From positions 13,777,628-13,841,627 of the forward strand of contig NC_087075.1 in the NCBI RefSeq assembly GCF_026151205.1: a DNA stretch of 64,000 nt, read 5' to 3'. The stretch's first letter is position 1. Each line of letters begins with the position of its first letter. The translations under genes were made by a program, and so were the position numbers. Positions 9,712-22,608 of the stretch are shown piece by piece. The notes under the pieces were generated by a model. It had not been told where the DNA came from and searched no databases. It saw only the letters and a program-made list of their open reading frames with translations. The stretch is from Bolinopsis microptera (lineage: Eukaryota; Ctenophora; Tentaculata; Lobata; Bolinopsidae).

Positions 9712-12700
9712 TCCCTACCTTTAACCTAAAACCTTAAGGCATCAGGTCACCGGGTCACGTCCCATATCTTGTCAGACTTTATCTATGTTGAGTGCTGCAT
9801 GTAAAGGGTTCCGTATAACCCACGTAATGTCCGTTAGAATTTTCGACTTCTACGTAATTTCTAGCGCCCATAATTCTATATCCCCTGAAGTAATCATACC
9901 TAACACTTCTCCATGCCCGCAGGTACGATACAAAGAGAGAGAAGAGATCAGCATAGGACGAGATTCCTAGAAACTGCTTTGTGATGGCGGAACATTCTGA
10001 CAAAGAGAAACGTTTTCATCGATAACTATTAATATTTGTGGTATGATACAATGTATCAGCGATTTTAACACTGAGTTGTGAATTTTTAATGGATTTGATT
10101 TCAATATATTATTATCTTAATAGGAATGAAAATTTTGCATAAAAAAGACTAAATTTAGCCCTAGGCCGTTCACGGAGCTCCGTTTCCAACTTTCCATAAA
10201 TTATATCAATTTAAATAGAAAGTGTGGATTTTCCGATAATTGAAATTGGTACACGGATATATCGTCACCACAAATCACACCACCTCGACCTCATTTCAGA
10301 AGAAGGTGTAAATTAAATTAGCGTGTTTATTGGTTTTGATTGGATCTTGGTGTTTTTATTTCTTTTTAGCTTTTCGTTCTTGCGATGCGACCAAATCTTT
10401 GACCACAGTTTCCAATATGGTACAGAATAACTTGAAATGTTCATATATTCAATTAGAGTCTTATTTTTATGGTACAAATACAGTTTTTTGATTACAATTT
10501 CTAAATTCTATATTAAGACAGCAATTAAACTTTCTATCTACGAAAAGACCACAGATTTTCAGCCGGCACTAATCTCGACTGCCAAAAAAGGTGTTTCTTA
10601 CTTACTTGTACTTGATTAGGTCTCCTCAATCATTCGAGTGGCCTGCACCAATGAACTCCCGTTTGTGTCGTATCATCTCTCCCCAGTGCTTACGATCACT
10701 AGCTAGATCACTTGCTCCTTCTAAATCTATATCCATTATACGTGTCTCATGAAAACGCCATCTTCAAACAAACATTTAATCAAGTGTTACTTATTACTTA
10801 TTACTAATATATATGAAGGTGTTACTTATGATAAATATTCTGTTATGTTTTTGCAATTCTTTGGTGATCTAGAACTTTCTCTTTTTTTTCTAACTGTTAT
10901 AATTCGTAGCCTACTTTTCTTCGCCATTGAGACTCTTGTAGAATATAATAAAGGACTTAATGCAATGATTTATTGGAGATAACCGTTTTTGTTGACAAAC
11001 TTTATAGATGTTAATTCTAGTGGGGAGGCGAGGCATATTTTTGAAACGTTACAGCAATAAACCAATCTGCTTCCACTATTGACCAACAAAACCCAAGAAT
11101 TGCTGTCACATGTCAAATAAATGTGCTTCACCTCCCCACCAGAATCAACAATTATCGTCTGTTTCTTTGGATCTGTGGTCGCCCTGTGCAACTGTAGTGA
11201 TCTCTTTCCTGTTCCACTTGAAAATTTCAGGATATTAATTTTCTTGTAGTACAGCTGGATTACAGCGTATTTTGTGTATTGATATATCCAAGTGTTATAC
11301 ATTGATGTATGCTAGTTAAACTGTGGAGTGTGGAGTTTGTTATAAATGATTTGAACGTTTCTAAACCGTCCTTTGTGGAGTGTGTACGACTGTTATTATA
11401 TTATATACTACATAATAGTTTACTGTTAGTGTTTATAATGGCCTGCTCTCCCCTTTCCTATAATTAAAATAATAAATCAATTTTCATAAACCCATTAGAT
11501 ATATTGTTTAGCTAAAAGGAACTTGGTGAAGAAGCTGAAGTTTTGACAACCTATTTGGTGCTTAATTAGAGCATAATTAATGTGAATTTCAACGAAGTTG
11601 GCTGTTAATTATCAAGGACACAGCCCTAGAATTGATTTAGTTTTTCAAGCATTTCTAAGTGCATCTACAATGTGCCATTTAATCTGTCTTATGAGAGGCT
11701 TGTAATTTTATAACTTTATTTTACAAAGGTCCAGATTGATCTGAGGTGTAGTATTGCCAGATCCCAGTTCAGTTTGTAACGAAGTTTTATATTAACAGGA
11801 AACGATGTAACAGAGTCAATATATTTCAATGTTGCCATGGGGTGGCAAGTCCCCATACATCGTGGTCTGATATAATTTCACTGCGTCCTAATATATAAAT
11901 TTGTTTACTTATATAAATTTGTATCGACACCCCTGGCGCTGAAATTTAAAATTAGGCGTCAAATACCTTTACATTAAATAAATTAGCATCTCCAGCTTAA
12001 AGTTTCAACAGTGCTATTGTATAACCAACCCGTCGGCTTATTACTAAAGTAATTGCAATGAAATTTGAAAAATGTTTACCCAAAATAAAAAGTTGGAAAG
12101 AAGCTGCTAGACTTAACTAGACTATATATATTGTAATTTACTAATTGTGATAACCAGCAAATACTTGAGCGGTAAGTAAAGAAGATGCCTTAAATCAGTA
12201 TTTCATGGCAACCCGCAACAGCTGAAGACAGGAGATATAATTTATGTATCACCAAATACTGAGAAAGCAGAATATATAATAGTAATAGTAATACTATTCT
12301 GAATACCTTCGCATTTTCCTGTTTATATGTTTCAACCTAATAACATTTTAATAATTTTAATTGTCATATATATACCGAATCGAGATTGAGCTTGCATATC
12401 AAGCAATCGTAATTTCTGCTTGGTACTCATCAGGTTCTTAAGGAAGGTATGTTAGTATGTGCTTCCTACAAATCGTAGGTACAAAGTATAGGCTCATTTC
12501 GGGCTTACACGAGTTAGTATAGTTATAACTGTGATTAAATACTTAAATATTATATTAAGGTGAAAAACAGGACTCTATGGCGGCGACAGTAAGTCCCCAT
12601 ATTTTCGATTGATATGCGCATGGGTTCTAAGAGTTAAATAAGAGTTAAAAGAGTTACAAATTAGAATTTTGTTAATTACAATCTGAATCAGAGGTTTATA

Positions 12701-14445
12701 GCGGTGGTCTGTAGGTCATACCCGCTCCAGCACTATATGCCGGCTCATGATTTTCCGAATTGTTTACCAGTAAAAATCGAGTCCATTCAAATATCTTCTT
12801 TGTACACATGGTTGATACAATCACAGCCCTACCCACAGCGAATCAGACCGATTTCACAGAGCATGCTCTCTTAATTAACAATTGTGGATTCAATCTTGCT
12901 TGTTCTGATTCATTTTGTTTTGAGTATCGAACCCTTAGTGGAGCAGGTTCTTCCCCGGATAATCGCGAAGTTAAGTTGATCTGTCATTTGTTACTGTAGA
13001 AGTTGCGAGAATGTATAAGAGGAATCGGACATCCGACGAGTCCGGACCCCATTACTCCATTAGTAGCATAAAGGTGCAGAACTGACTTGCTTTGGCTTAT
13101 GCAAGTTATTAATTAAGATTGATGTTAAACAACTCCGTGATTTTTTTCGCCACCCAAGAGTGCCTGTTTTTTCACATCTACACACCCTAGAGTCCTGTTT
13201 TGTAGCGCGCTGCCCTACGGTTAGATGCCCTAAAGTCTAAACCCCGAGACATGAAGTCATAACTTTGAGAGTGATAACTCTTGAGACTTAGACTAATATA
13301 AAAGTAGTTTGTTGCTGAATATTCCTAATGGTGTTGTCTCACCGTGTAACTGTATTAATTTTGGTACATTAATTAGAATTATTGGCGCGTTGGAATTTTA
13401 TATTTTATTTAATGAAATCGATCATTTTGACGGGTCATATCATTTTTTCTGAGTACCGAAATTATATATGAAACTATTCATGTCTGAAACCAGGTGATAT
13501 ATTATTTTTATTCCTAGACTAGACATGACCAGTAGTATACTGATATCGAGATTATTTTTGATTCATTTTGCAACTGACCTGCTTTTTAGGAAACAAAAAC
13601 ATAATTATGAATGACAAGATTACATAAAATGCATAATACTTTTAAATACTCCGAATATAAAGGTATTAAAGTCGTCTTTACTGAGCATTTGAAAACTTTA
13701 TCTTGGCTCAGAAACGAGTTTAAACGTTTCGTTGAAAACGAGCAAAAACCACATAAAAAACCAAAATGATGGATACCGGCATATTGGCATTGCATGATTG
13801 GCACCCTAATCTAGCTGCTGTCTGACTACAAAGTGGACTTACCTGACGAAAATATGTACGCTCGACATTCGTCTGTCCGGTCCACGAAAGGCAATTGAAG
13901 GAAGCACTTTTAAAACCACGAAATAGAGTTTTTGCCGGCCGCTGATATCCCTAGCGTTTAGAGAAAACGCGTATACCTAACTACTGTGAGTGATATCCTA
14001 ATCGTTTAGGGATAATTACCTGCCTAATACTCCCACCACCACGAGGAGCCTCAGTATACTCAGCTATAACCCGGCCCTAACTTTCACGCTCCTCCAGACT
14101 GGGTCAGGTAACAGCTTAGTTGGTCGTGCAGCTCGTGAATTTAGAGTTCTAACTTGTACTCAGTGCTTTAGTGTAATAACGAGTTGTTAAATTTGATATT
14201 GTAAAAACATTGACTACGTACCTTTTCAAAGCTTTTGTTGGATTGTTTTTCTTCAGACTATTTTGGAGTCCATCTTGTTACAGCAAAGTAATCCACCTAA
14301 TTATCACCTAGTTACCACCACTTAGTCAATAGTTACTTACCATTTAGTAACAATCTAGTAACCACATGCAGTCACCACATAGTCACCACAAATACTGAGT
14401 AAACCTTAAAATGATAATCAGAACCCTTAAAAAACAGGTGACATC
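9712..14445. other. Gene-free stretch
   Basis: No exon with splice signals or recognisable protein was found. Open frames of 60-110 codons occur at chance level for AT-rich DNA. A weak run of variant CACCTAGTTACC-type words lies at 14290-14400, just before the 16-bp satellite. Confidence 0.55.
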
Positions 14446-14502
14446 TTGGTCCAGATCTGGATCATTACAGAGCTACTGGAGAAAATACTTGTTTTGACAC
14501 GT

Positions 14503-14812
14503 CACTATGGTTACACGTCACCATGGTTACACGTCACCATGGTTACACGTCACCATGGTTACACGTCACCATGGTTACACGTCACCATGGTTACACGTCA
14601 CCATGGTTACACGTCACCATGGTTACACGTGCACCATGGTTACACGTCACCATGGTTATACGGCACCATAGTTACACGTCACCATGGTTACACGGCATCA
14701 TGGTTACACGTCACCATGGTTACACGGTACCATGGTTACACGTCACCATGGTTACACGGCACCATGGTTACACGTCACCAAACTCACCATGGTTACACGT
14801 CACCACTATCAG
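14503..14812. repeat. 16-bp satellite GGTTACACGTCACCAT
   Basis: About 18 head-to-tail copies with occasional indels and GTCACC/GGCACC variants. Tri-frame open reading (His/Tyr/Thr-rich) results from the repeat and is not a gene. The unit contains a half X-box (CCATGGTTAC) and ACGTCA. Confidence 0.9.
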
Positions 14813-14994
14813 TCAGAGTCTTTTCGGAGAAACCGAGAAATTTTCATTGTCGACACTTCACGCAGAGTGGGGGGAGGCCGTATAAAACCTGCTAAAAACG
14901 CAAGCTGTGAAGTGAGTTGGACGTAGACCAGATGGGAGGCTGTGTGGCTATTCAACATAACGGGTACTTTGTTATTACGCAGTAGGGTTAGGCT

Positions 14995-15255
14995 ATGTTG
15001 AGTGACGTCATGTCACGTGGTGTGAGACGTCAGGACACGTGGGCGTCTGTTGTTACTAAGTTACTATATTAGTCTGAGTCATGACACGTGATGATGTTAC
15101 ATATTATCTTGTTGTTGCCAAGACTACATAATATAACGTGTTGTCACATGACAACTTATACTGTTGCCATGACAACAGTTATCACATGGTTTGTGTTACC
15201 ATGACAACATGACACTTGACCACGTGGTATGTATATTGTTACCATGACAACATAA
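14995..15255. promoter_or_regulatory. Cluster of X-box-like, E-box and CRE-like motifs
   Basis: GTTGCCATGACAAC at 15163-15176 and GTTACCATGACAAC at 15195-15208 and 15238-15251 resemble the palindromic RFX X-box. A fourth copy lies at 16422-16435. Between them are CACGTG E-boxes near 15016, 15035 and 15221 and TGACGTCA near 15003. RFX sites normally lie close upstream of ciliary genes; no gene is visible nearby, so the cluster may be distal regulatory DNA or a repeat remnant. Confidence 0.4.
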
Positions 15256-16666
15256 ATAACATTATGCAGTGTCGTGTGCTGCATTGAGATAATCCGAGAC
15301 TTGGGCGACCAAGATATGAGCCCAACATATTACACATATCTTAGTGGAAAGTTGTCAATTTGTCCTCTTTCTACCAAGACACCGCGGTGTTTCCTATGTT
15401 GTCCGATCTAGTTTGTTTAAGTGGCTTGAATTTGTGTTTTTGTATCGTTAAATTTAATCTTATTATTTTTGAACCCGTCACACTATAAGTAGCTGCGCAC
15501 AACTTTTGATCTCACCTACAGCAGCTGCACACAATTACTCAATTAGCAGAACCAATTCTCAACAACATATTATCTCGCTGGTCCTGTTAAACCTTAGACA
15601 TAAGGTCGCAACAGGGTAGCCGCCGGCCAACAACCTACCTGTTAAAATCCACCATCAGTTAGGTGTTATCATACAAAGCACACCAATCACGTAATCGTGT
15701 GATCACGTACAATACAGTCCTACAATACAGGACTTTGTGAAGAACATATTATTATGACAGAACGGAGTATACTGGTCTGATTGAGCCCTGTCAGGCTGTC
15801 TCATTAGGTGCGGTTCGCGGTCTAAAACTTAGATTTGTTAACAGTTTTCTAGTTTCTTGTTGTTGATGTGTTTGTAGCTAGTGCACAGTTGTAAAAGTTT
15901 CACGGATTACAGTTAAGTTCATGCTGCTGTTGCCACCGAACGCTGTTGCCGATTGATCATTTTTGTCAGATGCTGCGCTGCCGATATGAAATTCCCACGG
16001 TGGATACAACACTGATTTTTTATTGAGCTTCGCGTTTTCAGTTACAAAATCTGTCTTATTGTTTGGGTTTTATTTGTTCGGTGTTATACTTAAGTTTGAG
16101 GTACCATCTATTCGATGTAGTACTTTAGTTTAGGATTCAAGATTGTCATTGGGTTATTGCTGTACGCAAGTTTCCGTCACTATCTATACATTTTTACACT
16201 TTAGTCGCCTTTATTATTTATCGCCCTTTATTATTTATCGTTATTCTCTAGCGTCCGTTATTACTTTACTCAACCATTCCCGTCAACTATACCAGGAGCA
16301 CTATTCGCAGAATGTCGACATCTACATTCTCATAGCACTCTGTTATATTTCTAGCTGTCCTGCAGAAAACGTGCAGGAATAAGTAGATTGTTTGACTGCT
16401 GTAGTGTCCTGGCAGCAAGTCGTTGCCATGACAACACGTCGCACACATTAACGTTAATATCTCCGTATCTAATAGACTTCAATTCTGTAGCCATGAACTT
16501 TGCTTGTAAGTCTTCAGCAGCTGCAGTACAGCTGTATCTAGATCAGATAAATTCCGTGACCTGTTCATGGCTTGTCCGTCTTCGATAACTGAGCAATTTT
16601 GCACCTGCACTTCTACATTGCCTGGTATTGGCACGCGTGAATGTTCATTGATAGTATGTTTTTATT

Positions 16667-17068
16667 ACCTTATCGGACATAATTGTCACGTACAAGTTTT
16701 TCACGGACCAAATTTTTCACGGACACAATTATTCACGCTCATGACCGCCCAAAAATTTCCAAAAGATTGTGAAAATTTTTGGTGATTTTTAATAAGTTTT
16801 TTTTTTTTTTTTAAACTCTAGAATCAAATGATTGTGACTGAGGAGAGATTATATTTGAGATTTGTCCTAGAATACTAATTAAAGCTAATATAGTTATCGG
16901 CTACACACATATCTACGCATATGTAAGGACACACACACTAAAATGAATGAAAACAATTACCGGACTTTTCACGGACCTTAATGCCACAGACATTTTCACG
17001 GACATACTTATTCACGTTAAGGTCTTCAACGTGAAAGTAATGTCCGTGATAATTATGTCCGTTAAGGT
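16667..17068. mobile_element. 402-bp TIR element, ACCTTATCGGAC family
   Basis: Left end ACCTTATCGGACATAATTG and right end CAATTATC-like inverse (GTGATAATTATGTCCGTTAAGGT) form imperfect TIRs. The interior is rich in repeated CACGGAC words. No coding capacity. A shorter relative is at 21241-21425. Confidence 0.65.
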
Positions 17069-18324
17069 ACATGTCTCGAAGTTATGTTCTAAACGATATT
17101 TTTAATTTCAATTCATATTTATGGGTTTTTTATACGCTGCAAATTACATACATTTTTCATGGTTCGTCCAAATGAGCGCCTGCTGTTTGTAATTTAAATG
17201 AAAGTTAGGGTCTCAATGGTACTCAGTTATCACTGACACGGCTATAACTACTTTAACTAATAGCATTACTAGATATCACTGATTAAACCCTGACAAAATA
17301 ACTCAAGTTTTTAAAATCTACCCACGGTACGTGCATTATAATGGGTGTTTTTTTGCATAGCTGTAGCCTCAAGCCTGAGGCTGTAGTAGGTATGCAGTAT
17401 GCACGGTAATTTATCACAGCAGCAGCTCTATCTGAAGTATGTGAGAGGTCTAATTTGATAACGACAGTCACCACTTAAGGAAATTCCTCTTGGTCTCGGC
17501 AGGCTGTTAGCTTGACAATTTTGTTTCGGGCTGATTGGGGTTTCGATTGAGCGGGTTCATACTTTTGCACCTTTTTAACTTCGACAATGGAATCCCGTCA
17601 GTACATACTAGTAGACCAGCTTCACTAGTATTATAATAGGGTAAAACGATAGAATTAATTTGTTATTGTATATTGTAAAAGAGTAATATAAATATTATAA
17701 AAGGATAATCTATGTAAATATGGTATTTAAAATATGTTATGATATATTTAATTATATTCAATGAGTATATAATTTTTAATCTGATATTATAAAAATCTTT
17801 TTCATAACGGACTTTTATATAATTATAACGGACTCATGAATTCAAAAACTACACTGCCTGGGGATCATGTCGTCTCTTTTATCGGCGTTGGTGTTGTTTA
17901 TACCGTACAGCATTTCGTATTTTAAACATTTCTTTTTAGTTGAGCTTAAATATGAAAATATACAATCCGAAAACCGACAAACATTTAAAACACCCTTTGG
18001 ATCATGGCATAATATTATGGCATAAATTTCTATGCAGAAAATTAAAAAACCTTTGACCGGTAAATCGCCTTTTTTTTGCCATGAATTTTGGTCACCGAAT
18101 TACATATGTGACACCTAAATTGGCCATCCTAACAGTAACATCAAACATCAAACATGTTTATTTACGCATACCAGACTACGAAAGTCAAACCAAGCTACTA
18201 GAGGCTCATACCAAGCTACTTATCTGCTACTATAATAATAGTAGCATGATCCGGTAGACTTTGGCATGATGCTGAATTGAGGTAAAATTGTTAGTCATTC
18301 TAGTTTGGTCATATAACTTCAAAG

Positions 18325-18490
18325 GTATCTGTTATTTAGAAATATTTTTACAGTATCGTAATTAGCTTGGCGAGACAAAACGTTCGGTAACGAATTTATG
18401 AAATATGATGAATTTTTATTAAATTTATACAAAAAGGGACCTTCGTGTTCAAATTAAAAAAATTGTTTAAGGTCGAATTAATACGATAAA
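18325..18490. repeat. Diverged partial relative of the 52421-53819 foldback element
   Basis: ACAGTATCGTAATTAGCTTG here matches ACAGAATCGTAATCAGCTTG in the foldback arm. The following GGGACCTTCGTGTTC matches the inverse of the arm near the loop. So the family has more than one member. Confidence 0.5.
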
Positions 18491-21240
18491 AGGGCAAACT
18501 TTTCCATGTTTGTTCAAAATGAAATGTATTTCCTATATCAATATTGAATTCAATTTATATCGTTCTTTAAGGCTGGAAGTTTGCTTTCTTGAATTTGAAG
18601 ACAAGGAATGTCGTACACCGCTACGTCGTGGTTTTAATATTGACACCATGGGTTTGCACCACGATGTTAATCGGTCTGAAATGGGACCGCACAGTCTTGT
18701 CCAACTCCCAATTTGAGTTAAGATGAAGTATATCTAACAATTCTCAGCTATGAACGCTAAAGCTCACATCCAGAGTCTTACCCATTGTTGTAGGGACTAC
18801 GGCGTGGAAGATGAATAATTGAAATTCCAACAGCATCTTGTTCCCTTCATTGTGCTGATTCCGGGAAGCATTCTGTTTACGCTCTCATCATTCTGTAGAA
18901 TGAGATATCGTTCATTTAAAATTGGTTAATTATAGGCCTGTCAAGGATTGCAGCCCAATTATAAGAGCTGATCAATTGCAGCTCCTTGTGCCATATAACT
19001 TTGTTGTCTAGAGAAATTACAATATGAGACCTTTGATGGGTAGCCTGTATTTGAACAATTTACCCTCTGCGGCTAGTGCTTACAATTAGGGCTTTTCAAA
19101 ATGTGGCTGCTAGAAATTGTTTACAATCTAAATGTTGGATTTAAGTGATTAATAGGTATACCTATAGTTGTGTTTTATTTTTGTCTGTTTAACTTTAATT
19201 TAAAGTAAAAGCAATTATACAAAGTCTATTTTTAATCTGAAATACGATCTTCTATTGTGAACTGATTTCTCTTTGTCATTAAATTAGTGGCTGAGTTGTT
19301 GTTTAGTTCGCGCAGTACTTTGTTTTGACTTTAAAATCGTGTTTAATTGTACGCAACATCGTCAATATTTCGGCCTTTCGCCCTATTATCACATAAATTA
19401 AGTATATCCAATGACTCAAAATTCTCTAAAAGCGGCTAAGATAAAACTCGTAAGTGTCAAATTTAAAGAATTTACCCTACAATACTCACAGCTTGCACTG
19501 ATCACAATCGTGGCCGCCGCTCACAGTTTGGCTGGTCCGACAAAGAACTGAAAAGGTAGACTAGTTCATTACATTGTGTCTTCCAGTACTGAAATAAAGG
19601 GTGTCTGCTCCAATAGGGAAATCGTATAAATAACTGGAATTTTAAAAGTCAATATTTTTGTTTTAACAAGATTGATTTTTTTCTCTGGGAGGGTCTTGGT
19701 TAAAAGTTGATTGGATATCTCAACCTTACCATAATAGTCATCCACTAAAAAATCCGCCATCGCCAATAAAACCGGATCAGCTCCACCTACGACCACTCAT
19801 TCGTAGTGAGAGCTGGAAGACTCTGGAATATTCTCCACAAAATTGTCAATACTCAAAAGACTTTGGCAAGCTTCAAGACATCTTTTGGAAGCTTCCTAGA
19901 CACCCTTCCAGACAAGCCCCCTACTCCTGAATACAGTGCAGAAAACTCTAACTCAATAATCGATTGAAATCCGGAATTGAATACCTTGCTGCTATTTCAT
20001 GATATGTAGCAACTACAACTACTAAGTTCTAACTATTTTTCCTGTTAAAACTCCAATAAAAGTTGGAGTGAACGCCCGAATTAGTTTCGCTTCACTACAC
20101 AAATTAAACATAAAACGACTTCGAGTTGCTTAAGTTTTAACAATTTATCACCCAAAAAAGGATCGACGCATTCTTAAAATCCAAACTATTCTAAGTACCA
20201 AAGTACTGCAATTGTTCCAACCTGAGCTTTAACCTTAGAAACTTTTGTTTCGCTCGCGCTTGTGTTTAACAGCCGCTATATAACAGTTACGACAATATTC
20301 AACTGCAATCTGAATCACTAGACGATATATATGGGTTCATGTGCTTACAAGTTTACACGTTTGTTAGACATGTCCCGCGGTTAGTATATAGCAGAATTGC
20401 AACTCAGAAGGTTAGAGCTACAGCTGTATAATTGCCTTCTAAGACAGTGTCAGTGTCAGTTTTGTTGTTAAATACTAGGCGGGTAGTGTAGCTTTTTTGC
20501 CGTAACTACAATCTTAAATTTGAAGTTTTCGTGGATACCTCTCCTGAGCCGTATTCGTTTGGCGTTTACTTGGGTCGGTGAATAAAAAGAGCAATGAAAC
20601 AGCTTCTGGACATGTCATACTTTCATCATGATAAGGTAAGAGTATCATATTTATAAGCATTTCGATACATATTAGTTAGTGTTGTTTGTAAGTTTATTAC
20701 ATTGCCCTCACACACATAGTCAATAGCAATTGTTGTGTCTAAATCGTTTCTGCGTACAATGTATGAACTAATTGCAGCCGTGCGGTGACTCACCGTGCGA
20801 TTTTTCATGTTACGATTTCAGGTCAATTTATTTCTCGATTAAAACAGCTAATTGAATAACTAGCTCTTCCTTGTCCGTTATAATGAGGGATTTATGATTG
20901 TTATAACGGATTTAAATAATAGTATTATATTAAATTTAAATAATAGTTTAACAATTACTATACGCCAACTTCAAGGCACCCAATAGTTTCAGATGATTTT
21001 AATCAACTACTTATCGTAATTCCATTCATGCTCGCAGTGGCCGAAGGATTATAATTGCTTCAGACACTACCATCTCATACTATAGAATGTGCAATGTCTC
21101 GCCAATAAAGCGGTTAATATCTGCCCGTAACCTCTGTTAGAGCAGTTAATTGATTTCCTGGATCAGTAAACAATATGTGCAGCTCTCTGTGGTCATTTAA
21201 ACTTTTATCTCTGTTTCACGAAAAGTCAGGTTTTTATACT

Positions 21241-21425
21241 ACCTTATCAGACTTCATTTGAACGGATATTAATTGGACGCTATAAGAGGCCCTAAAGCGT
21301 TCATTTTAATGTCCGTTCAAATATAGTCCGAATAGGTAGTTAAAGTAAATACATTAAATGAATGCCTTCGAGCGTTTATTTATGTCCGTTCACGCATTGT
21401 CCGGTCAAATAACGTCCGATAAGGT
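21241..21425. mobile_element. 185-bp MITE, ACCTTATCGGAC family
   Basis: Starts ACCTTATCAGACTTCATTTG and ends CAAATAACGTCCGATAAGGT. The ends are imperfect inverse copies, related to those of 16667-17068. Confidence 0.6.
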
Positions 21426-22495
21426 ATATACACTATACCCTATACAATAATATTCTTGATACACTAGATTACAGTATAACTCATGATCACCATTCACCCT
21501 GATAGTTAGACTCGTATATGTGTATTCTATATGGTGTGTCATTAATTTGGTGACGACCGAAAAGGTTTAATCAAATAAAGAGAATAGATCGCTCATCTAT
21601 TACTATTACTTTTTTGTTCTCTTGTCCGAGGACTGCATTTGGTGTCTGATAGTAAGAATGTCCATATACTAATCCATGATAAGGGAACACGTACCGGTAC
21701 AATTTATTAAGCACATTGTTTTATGATTAACACATGTGGACGGGGTTTTGTTTTGACGTTTGATGTTTCAAGGCTTTTGATTTTATTGATCGTTGCCTTC
21801 ATTCAAACAAATTAGCTCTGGTGTGCCGGGCATTTAGTTTTCGTTCTATCAAGATCAGGTCTTGAGAATATATTAATTCATAATCTGATAACAACGAGCT
21901 GTAGACGTCAAGAATCATGATACGGACTAGGCTTTTTGAGACAGTCTGGGAACGATTTTAGAATCTTTTCAAGATATAATCGCTTTTCATTGCTATTTTA
22001 TAGTTTAAATATGTTGCCAAGAAATCACAGCGAATTTTTGAGAATTACAAAAATTATAAACTTGCCTAATAACCTAAAGTAAAGTAGAAACAACTATTTA
22101 GATAACTAATGAAGTCAATAAATATAACTAATGAAATGTCAGTAGGAAGCTTCACTAGAGATACAAGCATATGCACATAATCTTAATTAATAATTAAATA
22201 TGCATCTCATTTAATTATTTTATCATATTAATTATGCACTGCAGACTATTTCAATTACTGTAACTGTGAGTAACTTGTCTACCCACAGGATAGACTGTTA
22301 ATAGGAACTTTGTTGCTGATTTCTGTATTAACAGAGTAACAGATAATTAGGGCTGCCCGCATATTGCAAGTGAATCAATTAAAATAATTTTCACTTCCAT
22401 AATAGATCCGCTTTTGATGAATTAGCATAGAATTAAGAATAAGGCTGGGCTGTTGCAGACCTGATATCGCTTTTGCAGGGCATTCAACTTGTTGA

Positions 22496-22608
22496 TTAAC
22501 GGGTGATACTCGTAAAATATTTGTTCTATATATTATTATTGTTCCATATATTCCAGGACCGTCGACGAGTCCAACTCGGCGCGCGTCTTGGTAGGTTATA
22601 AACCTACA
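22496..22608 (-). mobile_element. 113-bp interspersed element with 9-bp target duplication
   Basis: Flanked by ACTTGTTGA at 22487-22495 and 22609-22617. On the minus strand it starts TGTAGGTTTATAACCTACCA (a hairpin) and ends ACGAGTATCACCCGTTAA. Relatives are at 57600-57676 and, interrupted, at 41671-42644. There are no terminal inverted repeats. Confidence 0.75.

Noticed and set aside
12760..12999. 79-codon frame
   Set aside because: No recognisable protein, no splice context, and a length expected by chance.
14446..14926. His/Tyr/Thr-rich repetitive frames
   Set aside because: They are open in three frames because of the 16-bp satellite; there is no signal peptide or flanking coding sequence.
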